A DNA stretch of 64,000 nucleotides from Paenibacillus sp. ACRRX (GCF_022346885.1 NZ_JAKRNK010000001.1:372001-436000), one strand, 5' to 3'; positions 19,147-28,573 are shown, numbered from the stretch's first letter. Notes: generated by a model from the sequence alone, not told the origin. Translations and numbers: made by a program.

Positions 19147-19189
19147 AACAAGAAAACCAGGCGGAAATAAATAGCCTGGTTTTCTTGTT
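19147..19189 (+). terminator. Intrinsic terminator after nrdJ
   Basis: Perfect 16-bp arms (19147-19162, 19174-19189), first arm AACAAGAAAACCAGGC. The U-rich side of the second arm stands in for a T-run. Confidence 0.7.
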
Positions 19190-19479
19190 GTTAAAAGGTG
19201 TGAGAAGAATGATATTCAATCAACCTCTCAATTCATGATTGGTATGTAAACTGTTTTATATTACCAGAATGGAAAAATACGAATATTCAAGATTTTGCCC
19301 AGAATACTTAAAGAGGGTGAAATATCATCGGCGAAATTGGAGTTTTTTTCCGGAAATCTAATATTTCTCTGCTCAAGTTCATTAATCTGACGGTCAGGTT
19401 AGTGAGCCCATTTATAGGAAAAAAAGTTATTACTAGATTTTGTTATTAACTTAAGAACATTATTTTGATACGCTAGATA

Positions 19480-19494
19480 TGATAATTGTTATCT
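19480..19494 (+). promoter_or_regulatory. Fur-like box upstream of the orphan response regulator
   Basis: TGATAATTGTTATCT agrees with the 7-1-7 Fur consensus TGATAATnATTATCA at 12 of 14 positions and lies 77 bases before the start codon. The remaining part of 19190-19570 has no gene; a palindrome CTGACGGTCAG at 19387-19397 is an unexplained possible operator. Confidence 0.55.
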
Positions 19495-19570
19495 ATAAAT
19501 CTAAGATTCATAAAACGGATATTATAATGTGATAAATTAGTTCATGTTGTGAAATAGAGGTGAATTATAG

Positions 19571-20248
19571 GTGAAGCAGGTATTGGTAATTAAGAATGAA
19601 CGCTCTTTAGCAAAGAAAATTGTAAGCGGTCTAAATCAAGAAGGCTATTTCATTTTGACACTTCATAATGAAAACAAAAATTTAAATATAATATATAAGA
19701 AAGATTGGGATATTATCGTATTGGATTGGGATTCATTAAGTTTACCTGGACCAGAAATTTGCAGACAAATACGAGCAGTTATGACGACACCGATAATCAT
19801 TGTGACCGACAATGTGTCAAGCAAGGATTGTATAGCAGGATTACGAGCAGGTGCAGATGATTATATTAGAAAACCATTTGTGAAAGAAGAATTAGTAGAA
19901 AGGATAAAAGTTGTTTTAAGAAGAGTAGACGGTATCCAGCCAGACGAGACCTATTTATTTCGGTTTAAAGATCTCTTCGTTGATGCATCCAGTAATATTG
20001 TGACAAAAGGCGGTGAGAATTTTCCACTCACTAAGCGCGAGTCTAGTTTACTTTTATTTTTAATCAAGAACAAAAATAAAATATTGAGCCGTGAAATGAT
20101 TTTGAACCAGGTTTGGGGAAATGACGCAGCAGTAAATCCAAATGTAGTGGATTTATATATTGGGTATTTAAGAAAAAAGCTAAAGTGCTCGGAGAAAGAT
20201 AGGTATATTCAAACAATACATGGCAGGGGATATTTAATGATTGAATAG
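19571..20248 (+). CDS. OmpR/PhoB-family response regulator, orphan
   Basis: A 225-residue DNA-binding regulator: receiver domain (1-115) with phospho-acceptor Asp in IIVLDWDS (about residue 53), conserved Thr/Lys in IIIVTDN and RKPF, then a winged-helix domain (about 130-225) ending in YIQTIHGRGYLMIE. The usual acidic pair near residue 8 is replaced by KNE, which may weaken Mg/phosphate binding. Starts with GTG; GAGGTG nine bases upstream. No histidine kinase is adjacent. It is AT-rich like the siderophore genes that follow, and a Fur-like box precedes it, so it may respond to iron status (inference). Confidence 0.82.
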   Translation: MKQVLVIKNERSLAKKIVSGLNQEGYFILTLHNENKNLNIIYKKDWDIIVLDWDSLSLPGPEICRQIRAVMTTPIIIVTDNVSSKDCIAGLRAGADDYIRKPFVKEELVERIKVVLRRVDGIQPDETYLFRFKDLFVDASSNIVTKGGENFPLTKRESSLLLFLIKNKNKILSREMILNQVWGNDAAVNPNVVDLYIGYLRKKLKCSEKDRYIQTIHGRGYLMIE

Positions 20249-20307
20249 TAAAAATAGGATACTAGGTAAAACTTATTTTGTTACGGTATCGATATTAAAC
20301 ATAATCG

Positions 20308-20352
20308 AAAAACACGAGCAAAACAATTTCAACCAGTTTTGCTCGTGTTTTT
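20308..20352. terminator. Bidirectional intrinsic terminator
   Basis: Perfect 17-bp arms (20308-20324, 20336-20352) with AAAAACACGAGC and its complement, followed by T-rich sequence on the + strand. It ends the response regulator transcript and can end the small - strand ORF that stops just upstream of it on that strand. Confidence 0.8.
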
Positions 20353-20359
20353 TAATTTA

Positions 20360-20446
20360 TTAAATCCGATAATCATAAATTTGTACTTCACGAATAACTA
20401 TTTCTATCCAATCCATGCTTGGTGAAAAAGGAACTTTATCTATCAA
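20360..20446 (-). CDS. Candidate 28-residue small protein
   Basis: On the - strand a strong AAGGAGGTGA-type site (20447-20456) precedes TTG 20446, which opens a 28-codon frame: MIDKVPFSPSMDWIEIVIRE, then VQIYDYRI and TAA. It stops eight bases before a bidirectional terminator, so it has the full layout of a gene. It is divergent from the siderophore operon and shares with it the Fur-box region. No homologue recognised; expression unproven. Confidence 0.4.
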   Translation of the reverse strand: MIDKVPFSPSMDWIEIVIREVQIYDYRI

Positions 20447-20508
20447 ATCACCTCCTTCACAAGATTTTCACATAATTAATGACTATACTATTCCACAGAA
20501 CACATAAT

Positions 20509-20523
20509 TGAAAATGATTATTA
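20509..20523 (+). promoter_or_regulatory. Fur-like box upstream of the siderophore uptake operon
   Basis: TGAAAATGATTATTA fits TGATAATnATTATCA at 12 of 14 fixed positions. It lies about 88 bases before the binding-protein gene and within the intergenic region shared with the small - strand ORF. Expected to repress the importer when iron is plentiful. Confidence 0.6.
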
Positions 20524-20610
20524 TTTGCGATTGGGTTGAGCACTTACTATTTAATTCAATCAATAGACTTAATCATTTTCTAAATAAATGACAAAACAAG
20601 GAGTATATGT

Positions 20611-21648
20611 ATGGAAAAAACCAGGTTTTTAAAATTAATTGGTATTCTGGCAGTTTTGACTTTCATTTTAGTAGCTTGTTCAGGTCCAAGTAAGGAAATT
20701 AGTAGTGGAACTAGTCAAGAGTCAAAGTCTACAGAAACTAATGAAAGTAGTGCTAAGCCTACGACAGTTGAAATCACTGATGCGCATGGAACTGTTACCG
20801 TTCCTGTAAACCCAAAAAATGTAATCACGCTGGATAGTAGAGCTTTTGAAACTTTAGCCGATTGGAACATTAAATTAGCAGCTGCTCCAAAGGATGTAAT
20901 GCCTAAGGAATCACCGTATGTAAAAGATGAAGCAGTTCAAAATATTGGGAATCATCGTGAACCAAATCTTGAAATTATCGCGGCTGCAAACCCTGAACTT
21001 GTCATTGTCGGTCAACGATTTGCTAATCATTATGAATCGATCAAAAAATTAGTACCGAATGCAGCCGTTATTGATCTGAATTTTGATGTTTCTGAGAAAG
21101 CTGATAAGCCTGGGGAAAACTTAGTAAAAGGACTTAAGGATTCCACAATTATTTTAGGACAAATTTTTGATAAAAATGAAGAAGCTAAACAATTGGTAGC
21201 TGATTTTGATAAATCTATCGAAGACGCTAAGTCTGCTTATAACGGAACGGCTACAGTTATGGGCGTTGAAGTTTCTGGTGGGAATATTGGCTTCTCAGCT
21301 CCTCGTTTTGGACGTGTTTGGGGACCTATGTTTGAAATGTTTGGATGGAAACCAGCTTTAGAAATTGAAAATGCTACATCAGGTCATAAAGGTGATGAGA
21401 TTTCTGTTGAAGCTATTGCAAAAAGTAATCCTGATTGGATTTTCGTACTAGATCGTGATGCTGCAGTATCTTCTGAAAGTGATGCTGTTCCCGCAAAAGA
21501 TGTTATTAATAATTCACCTGCTCTTCAAAAAGTAACTGCTGTATCTAAAGGGCAAATTGTTTATGCACCAAATGACACGTATACAAATGAATCAATTCAA
21601 ACTTTCATTGAGATCTTTAAAAACATGGCAAGTACTTTAGCTAAGTAG
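20611..21648 (+). CDS. Siderophore ABC transporter, substrate-binding lipoprotein (YclQ/FatB-like)
   Basis: A 345-residue class III solute-binding protein that captures ferric siderophore outside the membrane. The signal peptide ends in the lipobox LVAC with lipidated Cys23, followed by a Ser/Thr/Glu-rich tether to about residue 50. The two-lobe core begins with VEITDAHGTVTVPVNPKNVI; NPELVIVGQR and NPDWIFVLDRDAA are typical of the FatB/YclQ branch, which binds petrobactin-type catecholates. Order binding protein-permease-permease-ATPase differs from B. subtilis yclNOPQ, where the binding protein comes last. First gene of a four-gene operon; low GC compared with flanks. Confidence 0.85.
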   Translation: MEKTRFLKLIGILAVLTFILVACSGPSKEISSGTSQESKSTETNESSAKPTTVEITDAHGTVTVPVNPKNVITLDSRAFETLADWNIKLAAAPKDVMPKESPYVKDEAVQNIGNHREPNLEIIAAANPELVIVGQRFANHYESIKKLVPNAAVIDLNFDVSEKADKPGENLVKGLKDSTIILGQIFDKNEEAKQLVADFDKSIEDAKSAYNGTATVMGVEVSGGNIGFSAPRFGRVWGPMFEMFGWKPALEIENATSGHKGDEISVEAIAKSNPDWIFVLDRDAAVSSESDAVPAKDVINNSPALQKVTAVSKGQIVYAPNDTYTNESIQTFIEIFKNMASTLAK

Positions 21649-21667
21649 TCTAAAGGAGCATAACAGC

Positions 21668-22693
21668 ATGCTGAAAAAGACAATACAAAAATTTTCAGGG
21701 GTTGAGAATTATTCTCAACCCCGGCTTTATAGCCACAATAAGTTATGGACAAAACCTTTTATATTAGCGATTATGGTTGTTATTGTTTTAGGAATTATAT
21801 CCCTATTTACTGGAGTTTATGATATACGAGGACAAGAGGATGGAATGGAAATGTTTTTCATAACTCGTGTTCCAAGAACAGCTGCATTAATGCTTACCGG
21901 GGCTGCCATGTCCATGGCAGGACTCGTCATGCAACTTATTACACAGAATCGTTTAGTTGAACCTACCACAACAGGAACTATTGAATGGGCGGGTTTGGGG
22001 CTTCTTTTTGTTTACTTAGTGTTTCCTGCACCAACGTTAGTTCTAAGAATGACGGGTGCAATTGTTTTTTCTTTTATAGGAACTATGATTTTCTTTTTAT
22101 TTTTAAGAAGAGTTACGCTGCGTTCGTCTTTAATTGTCCCCATTATTGGACTGATGCTTGGAGCAGTCATTTCTGCAGTTTCCACTTTTATTGGGCTCCT
22201 GTTTCAAAGTACGCAAAGTATTGAATCTTGGTTTGTAGGTTCTTTTGCGGCAGTTCAAGTTGGAAGATATGAATATTTATGGATCATAGTTATCGTTACT
22301 TTTCTTATTTTTATGTATGCGAATAGATTGACTTTAGCTGGACTAGGGGAAGATGTTGCAACAAGTCTTGGAGTAAATTACAATAGGATCGTTCTTTTTG
22401 GTACTGGTCTTATTTCTTTAGCCGTTGGAATTGTTGCAGCTGTTATCGGAAACTTACCTTTTCTAGGATTAATCGTCCCAAATATGGTTTCCATGTTTAG
22501 GGGAGATGATCTTAGGAGTAATTTGCCTTGGGTATGTGTGATAGGAATGGGTACGATAACGGTTTGTGACATCATTTCTCGAACAATTATAATGCCTTTT
22601 GAAGTACCTGTATCTTTAATACTCGGAATAATGGGTGCAGTCGTATTTATTGCTATTTTATTGAGACAAAGAAAACCAAGGAGGCTAAGATGA
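21668..22693 (+). CDS. Siderophore ABC transporter permease (FecCD family, YclN-like)
   Basis: A 341-residue inner-membrane subunit with about nine hydrophobic helices. FecCD-family signatures are visible: RVPRTAALMLTGAAMSMAGLVMQ, then GNLPFLGLIVPNMV, the cytoplasmic coupling region before the last helices. Forms a heterodimeric channel with the next gene product. Starts 19 bases after the binding-protein gene with AAGGAGC, and its ATGA end overlaps the next start. Confidence 0.85.
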   Translation: MLKKTIQKFSGVENYSQPRLYSHNKLWTKPFILAIMVVIVLGIISLFTGVYDIRGQEDGMEMFFITRVPRTAALMLTGAAMSMAGLVMQLITQNRLVEPTTTGTIEWAGLGLLFVYLVFPAPTLVLRMTGAIVFSFIGTMIFFLFLRRVTLRSSLIVPIIGLMLGAVISAVSTFIGLLFQSTQSIESWFVGSFAAVQVGRYEYLWIIVIVTFLIFMYANRLTLAGLGEDVATSLGVNYNRIVLFGTGLISLAVGIVAAVIGNLPFLGLIVPNMVSMFRGDDLRSNLPWVCVIGMGTITVCDIISRTIIMPFEVPVSLILGIMGAVVFIAILLRQRKPRRLR

Positions 22694-23754
22694 ACGCATT
22701 GGAATATAGAAATAACGAAAATGTCGTTATCGATTCTAGTCTTCATAATAAAAATAGATCAGCTAGAGCTTTTCGTTCTAAGAAAGAAGAAAAACGTTAT
22801 TGGATGTTGCTGATAACATTAATTGTTTTGGGCATCCTTTCTTCATATGGACTTTTAGTTTATAACAATCCAGTTCCGATAGATTCACCTTCTTTTATCC
22901 CAGTTGCTAAAAGAAGAATGGTAGCTCTTGTTGCTATGATTATTGCTGCCATTTGCCAAAGTTTGTCTACCGTTGCTTTCCAATCGATTACGAATAATAG
23001 AATTATAACCCCTTCACTTTTAGGATTTGAATCACTTTACTCAACAATTCATACGAGTACTATATTTTTCTTTGGTGTTGGCGCATTGATAAATTTCACT
23101 GGTATTGTACCATTTTTATTGCAAGTTATGGTTATGGTCTTGATGAGCTTGATACTTTATGGGTGGTTGCTTTCTGGGAAGTACGGAAATTTGCAAATTA
23201 TGCTTTTGGTTGGAATTATTATTGGCACAGGGCTAAAATCTGTGTCAGCTTTTATGAGAAGACTTCTTTCACCTTCTGAGTTTGATATTTTACAGGCAAG
23301 ATTGTTTGGTTCTGTTAATCATGCAGATTCTGCATATTTTCCTATTGTAATTCCTATGGTAATCATTGTAGCATTATTGCTTCTTGCTCATTCTAAAAAT
23401 CTAAATATATTGTCGCTTGGAAAGGATGTCTCCACTTCTTTTGGAGTTAAACATCAATCAAGTATCATTTATACGCTTATATTAGTTTCTATATTGATGT
23501 CAATTTCAACAGCATTGATTGGACCACTTACTTTCTATGGATTTTTAGTTGCAATTTTGAGTTATCAAGCAGCGCCAACCTATGATCATAGATATGTATT
23601 TCCAATGGCTCTTGCTATAGGGTTTTTGATCATAACGGGTGCGTACTTTTTAATGTATCATGTATTCAATGCTCAAGGCGTAGTTTCAGTTATTATTGAA
23701 TTATTTGGTGGAATCATATTCTTAATTGCAATCTTAAGGAAGAGGGCTCTATGA
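22690..23754 (+). CDS. Siderophore ABC transporter permease (FecCD family, YclO-like)
   Basis: A 354-residue polytopic FecCD-type permease, partner of the preceding subunit. A charged N-terminal tail (about 40 residues, Lys/Arg-rich) precedes the first helix. KRRMVALVAMIIAAICQSLS is the family's start-of-channel motif, and GPLTFYGFLVAILSY the coupling region. Overlaps both neighbours by four bases, so translation of the operon is coupled. Confidence 0.85.
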   Translation: MNALEYRNNENVVIDSSLHNKNRSARAFRSKKEEKRYWMLLITLIVLGILSSYGLLVYNNPVPIDSPSFIPVAKRRMVALVAMIIAAICQSLSTVAFQSITNNRIITPSLLGFESLYSTIHTSTIFFFGVGALINFTGIVPFLLQVMVMVLMSLILYGWLLSGKYGNLQIMLLVGIIIGTGLKSVSAFMRRLLSPSEFDILQARLFGSVNHADSAYFPIVIPMVIIVALLLLAHSKNLNILSLGKDVSTSFGVKHQSSIIYTLILVSILMSISTALIGPLTFYGFLVAILSYQAAPTYDHRYVFPMALAIGFLIITGAYFLMYHVFNAQGVVSVIIELFGGIIFLIAILRKRAL

Positions 23755-24503
23755 TAAAGATTGATAATGTTAGAAAATTGTATTCGGATAAGGTGAAAAT
23801 AGGACCTTTGAATATTGAAATACCCAAAGCGGGTCTTACTTCATTAATTGGACCAAATGGTGCTGGAAAGTCTACGACACTTTTGATGATTGGAAGACTT
23901 TTGGATATGGATGAAGGCCAAATTCAGGTGGCGAATATGGATGTTTCTGAATCTAAATCCAGGGACTTAGCGAAGATTTTGACTATTTTGCGTCAAGAAA
24001 ATCATTTTGTAACGAGACTTACGATTAGACAACTCGTTGGATTTGGACGTTTTCCTTATTCAAGGGGAAGATTAACGAAAGAGGATGAGGCTATTATTTC
24101 TAAATATATCGATTTTTTAGGCTTAACTGATCTAGAAAATAGATATTTAGATGAGCTTTCGGGTGGTCAAAGGCAAAGGGCGTATGTAGCAATGGTTTTG
24201 TGCCAAGAGACTGAATATGTACTTTTGGACGAGCCTCTGAACAATCTTGATGTTGCTCGTTCTGTTCAAATGATGGAGCATTTGAGGCATGCTGCTAATG
24301 AATTTGGAAGGACAATTCTGACTGTTATGCATGATATAAATTTTGCAGCCAAATATTCGGATAGAATTTGTGCGATGAAAGATGGACAAATTGCCGCTTT
24401 TGGAACAGTAGAAGAGGTTATGGACTCGAAGATTTTGACAGATATTTTTGAAACAAAAATAGAAATTATCGAAGGCCCTTACGGGCCAATTGCTGTTTAT
24501 TAA
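23751..24503 (+). CDS. Siderophore ABC transporter ATP-binding protein (YclP/FepC-like)
   Basis: A 250-residue ATPase that powers the importer. Walker A GPNGAGKST (about residues 35-43), Q-loop in LTILRQENHF, signature LSGGQRQRA (about 136), Walker B YVLLDEPLNNLD and the switch His in VMHDINFAAKY are all intact. The C-terminus (DIFETKIEIIEGPYGPIAVY) is typical of the YclP type. Last gene of the operon. Confidence 0.88.
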   Translation: MIKIDNVRKLYSDKVKIGPLNIEIPKAGLTSLIGPNGAGKSTTLLMIGRLLDMDEGQIQVANMDVSESKSRDLAKILTILRQENHFVTRLTIRQLVGFGRFPYSRGRLTKEDEAIISKYIDFLGLTDLENRYLDELSGGQRQRAYVAMVLCQETEYVLLDEPLNNLDVARSVQMMEHLRHAANEFGRTILTVMHDINFAAKYSDRICAMKDGQIAAFGTVEEVMDSKILTDIFETKIEIIEGPYGPIAVY

Positions 24504-25156
24504 CGTGTTGGGAAAGCTATATTTTTTCCGTCGATTGTTATGCTCAGATTCATATCCTAAATGGCTACATGTTGCGCTTGTGGTCTGCTTCACTTGTTGG
24601 GAAGCTTATACGTAACTAATAGCGATAATCAACGAAGGAAGAAACGCACGTTATTTCAGAGTTACTACTGGAACAATAAACAAAACATTAGGGGCCATGC
24701 GGGTTTGCGGGCTCCGATTTTAATTTTTTTTGGAATATCACAGATGTGAGGAACCACTAGATCTGCAAAAATGATCACAACTACTGCTAGAGTTAGATCA
24801 ATAAAAGTGAAAATTTATTTTACATTAAGATGTGTGAATATACATTTTGTGCAGATAAGCAGAATTGTCAATTAAAACTTACTGTGGATCTTACTGTAGC
24901 TTCGTAAAAAAGATTGATTGTTAAAAATAAGGTTTGATAAAAATCACCTCGTTAGTTTTTCTTAGAGGTGATTTTTATGTTGGATTTGTATGTTGAAATT
25001 GATTTGAAGATACTCGACAAAAAGATTTAGCAATGTAACTTATTTTTATTTTATATAAATACTATGTATATAGTGTATTGCAATATATGAAGAACCTTAG
25101 CTAACAATACCAGGCCGCCTGATCATGATTAGGCAAGCCTGGTACGATGTTGACAC
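24504..25156. other. Non-coding AT-rich interval with two terminators
   Basis: No convincing gene. A hairpin with 12-bp arms AAAAATCACCTC (24939-24950) and its complement (24965-24976) looks like the terminator of the siderophore operon, though 435 bases past its end. A second one, TACCAGGC (25108-25115) with GCCTGGTA (25137-25144), serves the convergent lipoprotein gene. The rest is AT-rich with nothing recognisable. Confidence 0.6.
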
Positions 25157-25969
25157 TTAATTTTTGAACAGAATTTCGCCCACCTGTGTGGAAATGTTGA
25201 GCGTTGCACTTTCAGACTGAGCCTTACCAACATATCCATGGAGTTCTTTGGAAACAACCTTTTTTGTATTTGTTGCTTTTTCAAGAGCAACCTGATTATC
25301 AATAGTTCCTATTTTTGTTGATAGATTTACATATAGAGGTGCTGGTTGATCAGGTAAAGCGAATTCGACGTTACCAACGTCAGTAGATATGTTACTGCTT
25401 TCCATACCAATTACGTCAGTTACAGTAATGTCGCCGGCACTGCTGCTCACATTTAAGTGTTGGACCGACAATTCTGACTCAACGGATATGTTGCCAAATT
25501 TATTGTCTATCTCAAGAGACTTGAATTCTTTATACGGAAGACGAATCGTTAAAGATGGTAATGGCCCCGTATTTATGATCTTTTGTTTATTTTCAAGTAT
25601 AATCTGTAATGCTCCATCTTGGATGGACGTAGTCACGTTGGTATCCATTCCTTGTGAATTGTCCTTGAATAATTCCAATTCTGCTTGCTTGATTTGTTTG
25701 TCGCCTTTGACTGTAACTATGGCAGCGCTACTCTGAATTTTTAGGGAATGAATGCTAGTTACATCTATTGGAGAAATATCTCCTTTTACTGCATGCGAAA
25801 CATTTTTAATGTCCGATGTTTCTGAATTTACAATTGTGTTTGTCGATATAGAAGAGTTTTGCTGGAACAAACTTGGTGTACTATTGACGGAGGATTCTTT
25901 CGTACATCCGGCGAGTCCGATACTGGCAGCGGCCAGGAGAATCATAGCTATTTTCATATTGTTGTTCAA
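25157..25969 (-). CDS. DUF4097-like beta-helical lipoprotein
   Basis: A 270-residue exported lipoprotein: signal peptide with lipobox LAGC, lipidated Cys22, counting from TTG 25969 (GGAAG seven bases upstream; the alternative ATG is at 25957). After a Ser/Thr/Asn-rich spacer the rest is a run of short beta strands with repeated SSAGDITV/KFGNISVE/DVGNVEFA-type units, characteristic of the DUF4097 putative-adhesin fold. Bacillus relatives are linked to envelope-stress systems; the divergent sigma/anti-sigma operon next door fits that, but the link is inference. Confidence 0.65.
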   Translation of the reverse strand: MNNNMKIAMILLAAASIGLAGCTKESSVNSTPSLFQQNSSISTNTIVNSETSDIKNVSHAVKGDISPIDVTSIHSLKIQSSAAIVTVKGDKQIKQAELELFKDNSQGMDTNVTTSIQDGALQIILENKQKIINTGPLPSLTIRLPYKEFKSLEIDNKFGNISVESELSVQHLNVSSSAGDITVTDVIGMESSNISTDVGNVEFALPDQPAPLYVNLSTKIGTIDNQVALEKATNTKKVVSKELHGYVGKAQSESATLNISTQVGEILFKN

Positions 25970-26342
25970 ACGTTTATCTTCCTTTCTTCTGCGTATGTTA
26001 AACAGATCGTAATCATTTCATCCGTTTGTATATTAATCGTACAGTGGTCAGAAAGATTTGGTAACGGCCTTTGGTTTGAACAAGAACTAGACTTATGTCT
26101 AGGGAAAGCCTCCTTCTTCAAACTAGGGGCACACGATGAATAGAAGCTCAGATGTTGAGAAGATAACCTTTTATTTGGCTGATACCACTCGCAAAGTATA
26201 TGTGATTTAATGGGGAAATTTATTGATAACCTCGCAAGTAGCAGTTCACCCAAGTGAGGGAAAAGTTTTTATCTCTTTTTATGAACCAAAACCCGAGAAC
26301 TGGTGAATAAGTAGTGAAAGGATAAACAAGGAGGTCTTTGAA

Positions 26343-26912
26343 GTGAAAGAAAGTAATCATCTTCCAATATTCAAGGAGGGAGATCCCGTTGATTTTGAAA
26401 CACTTGTTCAACCTCACTTAACTAGTGCATTTCGAGTCGCTTATTTGATCGTCCATGATTACCATCTAGCTCAGGATGCCGTGCAAGAAGCACTATGGGA
26501 AGCGTATAAATCACTTAATCGATATGATAAGCGAAAAGGGACATCGTTTCGAGCTTGGTTTATAAAAATTGTGACACATCGTGCACTTAATATGGTGCGT
26601 AGAAAGAAAAAAACGGAAGAATATATGGACTCTATTGACCCTGGGCAAAACCCATTGGAGACTATCCTTCAAAAGGAGAAAGAGCAACAGATTTGGCGAG
26701 CGATCCAGTTGATGACGCCGAAGCATCGCTCTGCAGTTATTCTTTATTATTATGAGGAGTTTAGTATAGCTGAAATTGCAAAAATCCTGGGTGTGTTCGA
26801 GGGTACGGTAAAATCAAGGCTGCATAAGGCCAGAAAGATAATTGCTGAACAAATACAAGTTAAGAATGAAAAACAGGTATTTACCGAGCTGGGAGTGATT
26901 ATGCATGAATAA
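26343..26912 (+). CDS. ECF-type RNA polymerase sigma factor
   Basis: A 189-residue sigma-70 family protein. Region 2 (about 18-85) contains AQDAVQEALWEAYKSL and FRAWFIKIVTHRALNMVRRKK, which bind core polymerase and the -10 element. Region 4 (about 115-165) contains LTPKHRSAVI-like and YYYEEFSIAEIAKILGV with GTVKSRLHKAR, the -35-binding helix-turn-helix. GTG start after AAGGAGG. The following anti-sigma-like gene overlaps its end by eight bases. The 370 bases upstream (25970-26342) hold no gene and should contain the shared divergent promoters. Confidence 0.88.
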   Translation: MKESNHLPIFKEGDPVDFETLVQPHLTSAFRVAYLIVHDYHLAQDAVQEALWEAYKSLNRYDKRKGTSFRAWFIKIVTHRALNMVRRKKKTEEYMDSIDPGQNPLETILQKEKEQQIWRAIQLMTPKHRSAVILYYYEEFSIAEIAKILGVFEGTVKSRLHKARKIIAEQIQVKNEKQVFTELGVIMHE

Positions 26913-28386
26913 TCTTGATAAACAGATTACACAAACTCTAAAAAAGGTAGCTGGCGAATTAGATCAGCCTGATTTTGTGATGCCAGACCAAGTGGTAACC
27001 TATGAAAGAAAAAGGTTGCGTTTACTAGAAAATTTTGTACTTCCAGTCTCAATTAGCTGCGCTTTGCTTTTAACGATTTCGGTGAGTCCTACCTTTGCGG
27101 CCTATGTTAAATCGTTATTTGATGGTTCTGATAAAGAACTGCAATATGCAGCACAGGAGGGTTTTTCACAGAAGGTAAATGCCTCTGTTACTGATCAGGG
27201 CTACACTCTTGAAATAGAGGAGGTATTGGCTGATCCAATGAGAATTGTGGCCGTTTATTCGATCAAGGATCAGCAAAAGAACTTTATTCATCCAGATAAG
27301 CTTCAGATAAGTAACGTAGAGGTAACAGATTTGAAAGGGAATGTAATTAAAGAAACTAAAACGTATGGGGTACAAAAACACGAAAAATATGGATATCTCA
27401 CTCTAAATAAACCTGGGGAAACAGAAGAACAGAAGCTTTTATTACAGTTCGAGGGAACTCAGATTGACTCTGTTAAGGGAAATTGGGCCTTAAAGGTTCC
27501 ATTTGATTTAGAAAAAACAACTAAGGCTTCAAAGGTGCTAGCAATCGATAAGACGTATACCACACCACAGGGACTGCAAATCAAACTAAACAGCATTATG
27601 CATTCACCGACTGCTGCTCGTGTGGATTATGAAACGAAATGGACGGAAGAGGCAAAGAAAAAATTAGTACAGGAAAGTAAACAGGTGAAAGGAAAAGTAG
27701 ATTCAATTGATCCTTATGTTCGCTATGATGATTTTAAACTGAATTTTCATGTTGAAAATGAACAAGGAGAGAAAGTAAACGATCTAACTAGGGCGCTTGA
27801 TACTCCGCGCAAGACCGTGGGGGAATACGGTCATTCTAATCGTAAATATGGATTTGCTCCATTGTCTCCAGATCATCAATATATGCTCGTATTGGATTCT
27901 TTAGAAAAAATAGAACCGTATGAGCTAGGCGTATCATTTGAACCAAAACAGCTTGCCGATAAACCTGTAAGAGTAGATAAGGATGGCAAAACGATAGAGA
28001 TCATGTCAGTAACCTTTGACGAACCGTTAAATGAAGCATCTCCAAAGAATGAGAAGCACGCTACTATTTTACTAGAGGCTTATTTAAAGGATATATCATA
28101 TATTAGACTAGCAGATACGATTTTAATGGATGATGACACAAATACAATTATTAATCGTTTTGGTTGGACTATAAAAGATGAACAGGGCAAAGTATACAAT
28201 GTAACAGGTGGAGATTTTAAAATGATAGGAAAGGATGAACAAGGTAGAAACCATATCCGAATAAAATTGCAAAGTTATGAAATGAGAGAACTCCCTCAAA
28301 AGCTCAGTCTTACTTCAGAATTGGCAGAAAAGAGTTATGAACTGAATTGGAAAGTACCTTTGCCAATGCCAAAAGAGGACAAATAA
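26905..28386 (+). CDS. DUF4179/DUF5643-type transmembrane anti-sigma-like protein
   Basis: A 493-residue single-pass protein: cytoplasmic N-terminal segment (1-45) of about the length used to bind ECF sigma factors, a membrane helix (about 48-68, LPVSISCALLLTISVSPTFA), then a large extracytoplasmic beta-rich region (about 70-490). The DUF4179 part starts with KSLFDGSDKELQYAA and VTDQGYTLEIEEVLADP; a second related domain follows. It is co-translated with the sigma factor, the standard arrangement of a sigma/anti-sigma pair in Paenibacillus. The sensed signal is unknown. Confidence 0.8.
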   Translation: MNNLDKQITQTLKKVAGELDQPDFVMPDQVVTYERKRLRLLENFVLPVSISCALLLTISVSPTFAAYVKSLFDGSDKELQYAAQEGFSQKVNASVTDQGYTLEIEEVLADPMRIVAVYSIKDQQKNFIHPDKLQISNVEVTDLKGNVIKETKTYGVQKHEKYGYLTLNKPGETEEQKLLLQFEGTQIDSVKGNWALKVPFDLEKTTKASKVLAIDKTYTTPQGLQIKLNSIMHSPTAARVDYETKWTEEAKKKLVQESKQVKGKVDSIDPYVRYDDFKLNFHVENEQGEKVNDLTRALDTPRKTVGEYGHSNRKYGFAPLSPDHQYMLVLDSLEKIEPYELGVSFEPKQLADKPVRVDKDGKTIEIMSVTFDEPLNEASPKNEKHATILLEAYLKDISYIRLADTILMDDDTNTIINRFGWTIKDEQGKVYNVTGGDFKMIGKDEQGRNHIRIKLQSYEMRELPQKLSLTSELAEKSYELNWKVPLPMPKEDK

Positions 28387-28480
28387 GAAGAGAATAGAAG
28401 CGAGAAAAGCATTTATATAAAGGGTGATAACACTAAATATGTATAATTAAGAAAAAACAGGAAACATCGCAGTTGTTCAA

Positions 28481-28573
28481 TTAACGGGGCACGTTGGTTA
28501 ATAAATAACTAAGAAGCGGCTGCCGGCATAGATCGGCAGCCGCTTTGTGCTAACGGGCAGGATAGTGCAGTGG
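28481..28573 (+). repeat. Interspersed repeat copy A: two palindromic units around a GC-rich hairpin
   Basis: TTAACGGGGCACGTTGGTTA (28481-28500) is followed by a hairpin with 12-bp arms AAGCGGCTGCCG (28514-28525) and its complement (28534-28545), then a variant unit CTAACGGGCAGGATAGTGCA (28550-28569). The hairpin also works as the terminator of the sigma/anti-sigma operon. Related units occur at 29519, 29983, 31769 and 32334. Confidence 0.7.

Noticed and set aside
19387-19397. CTGACGGTCAG palindrome as a TetR operator
   Set aside because: No TetR-type gene nearby and no promoter clearly overlapping it; too short to claim.
24561-24749. 62-codon frame after the siderophore ATPase gene
   Set aside because: No ribosome binding site, no coding-like composition; probably chance.
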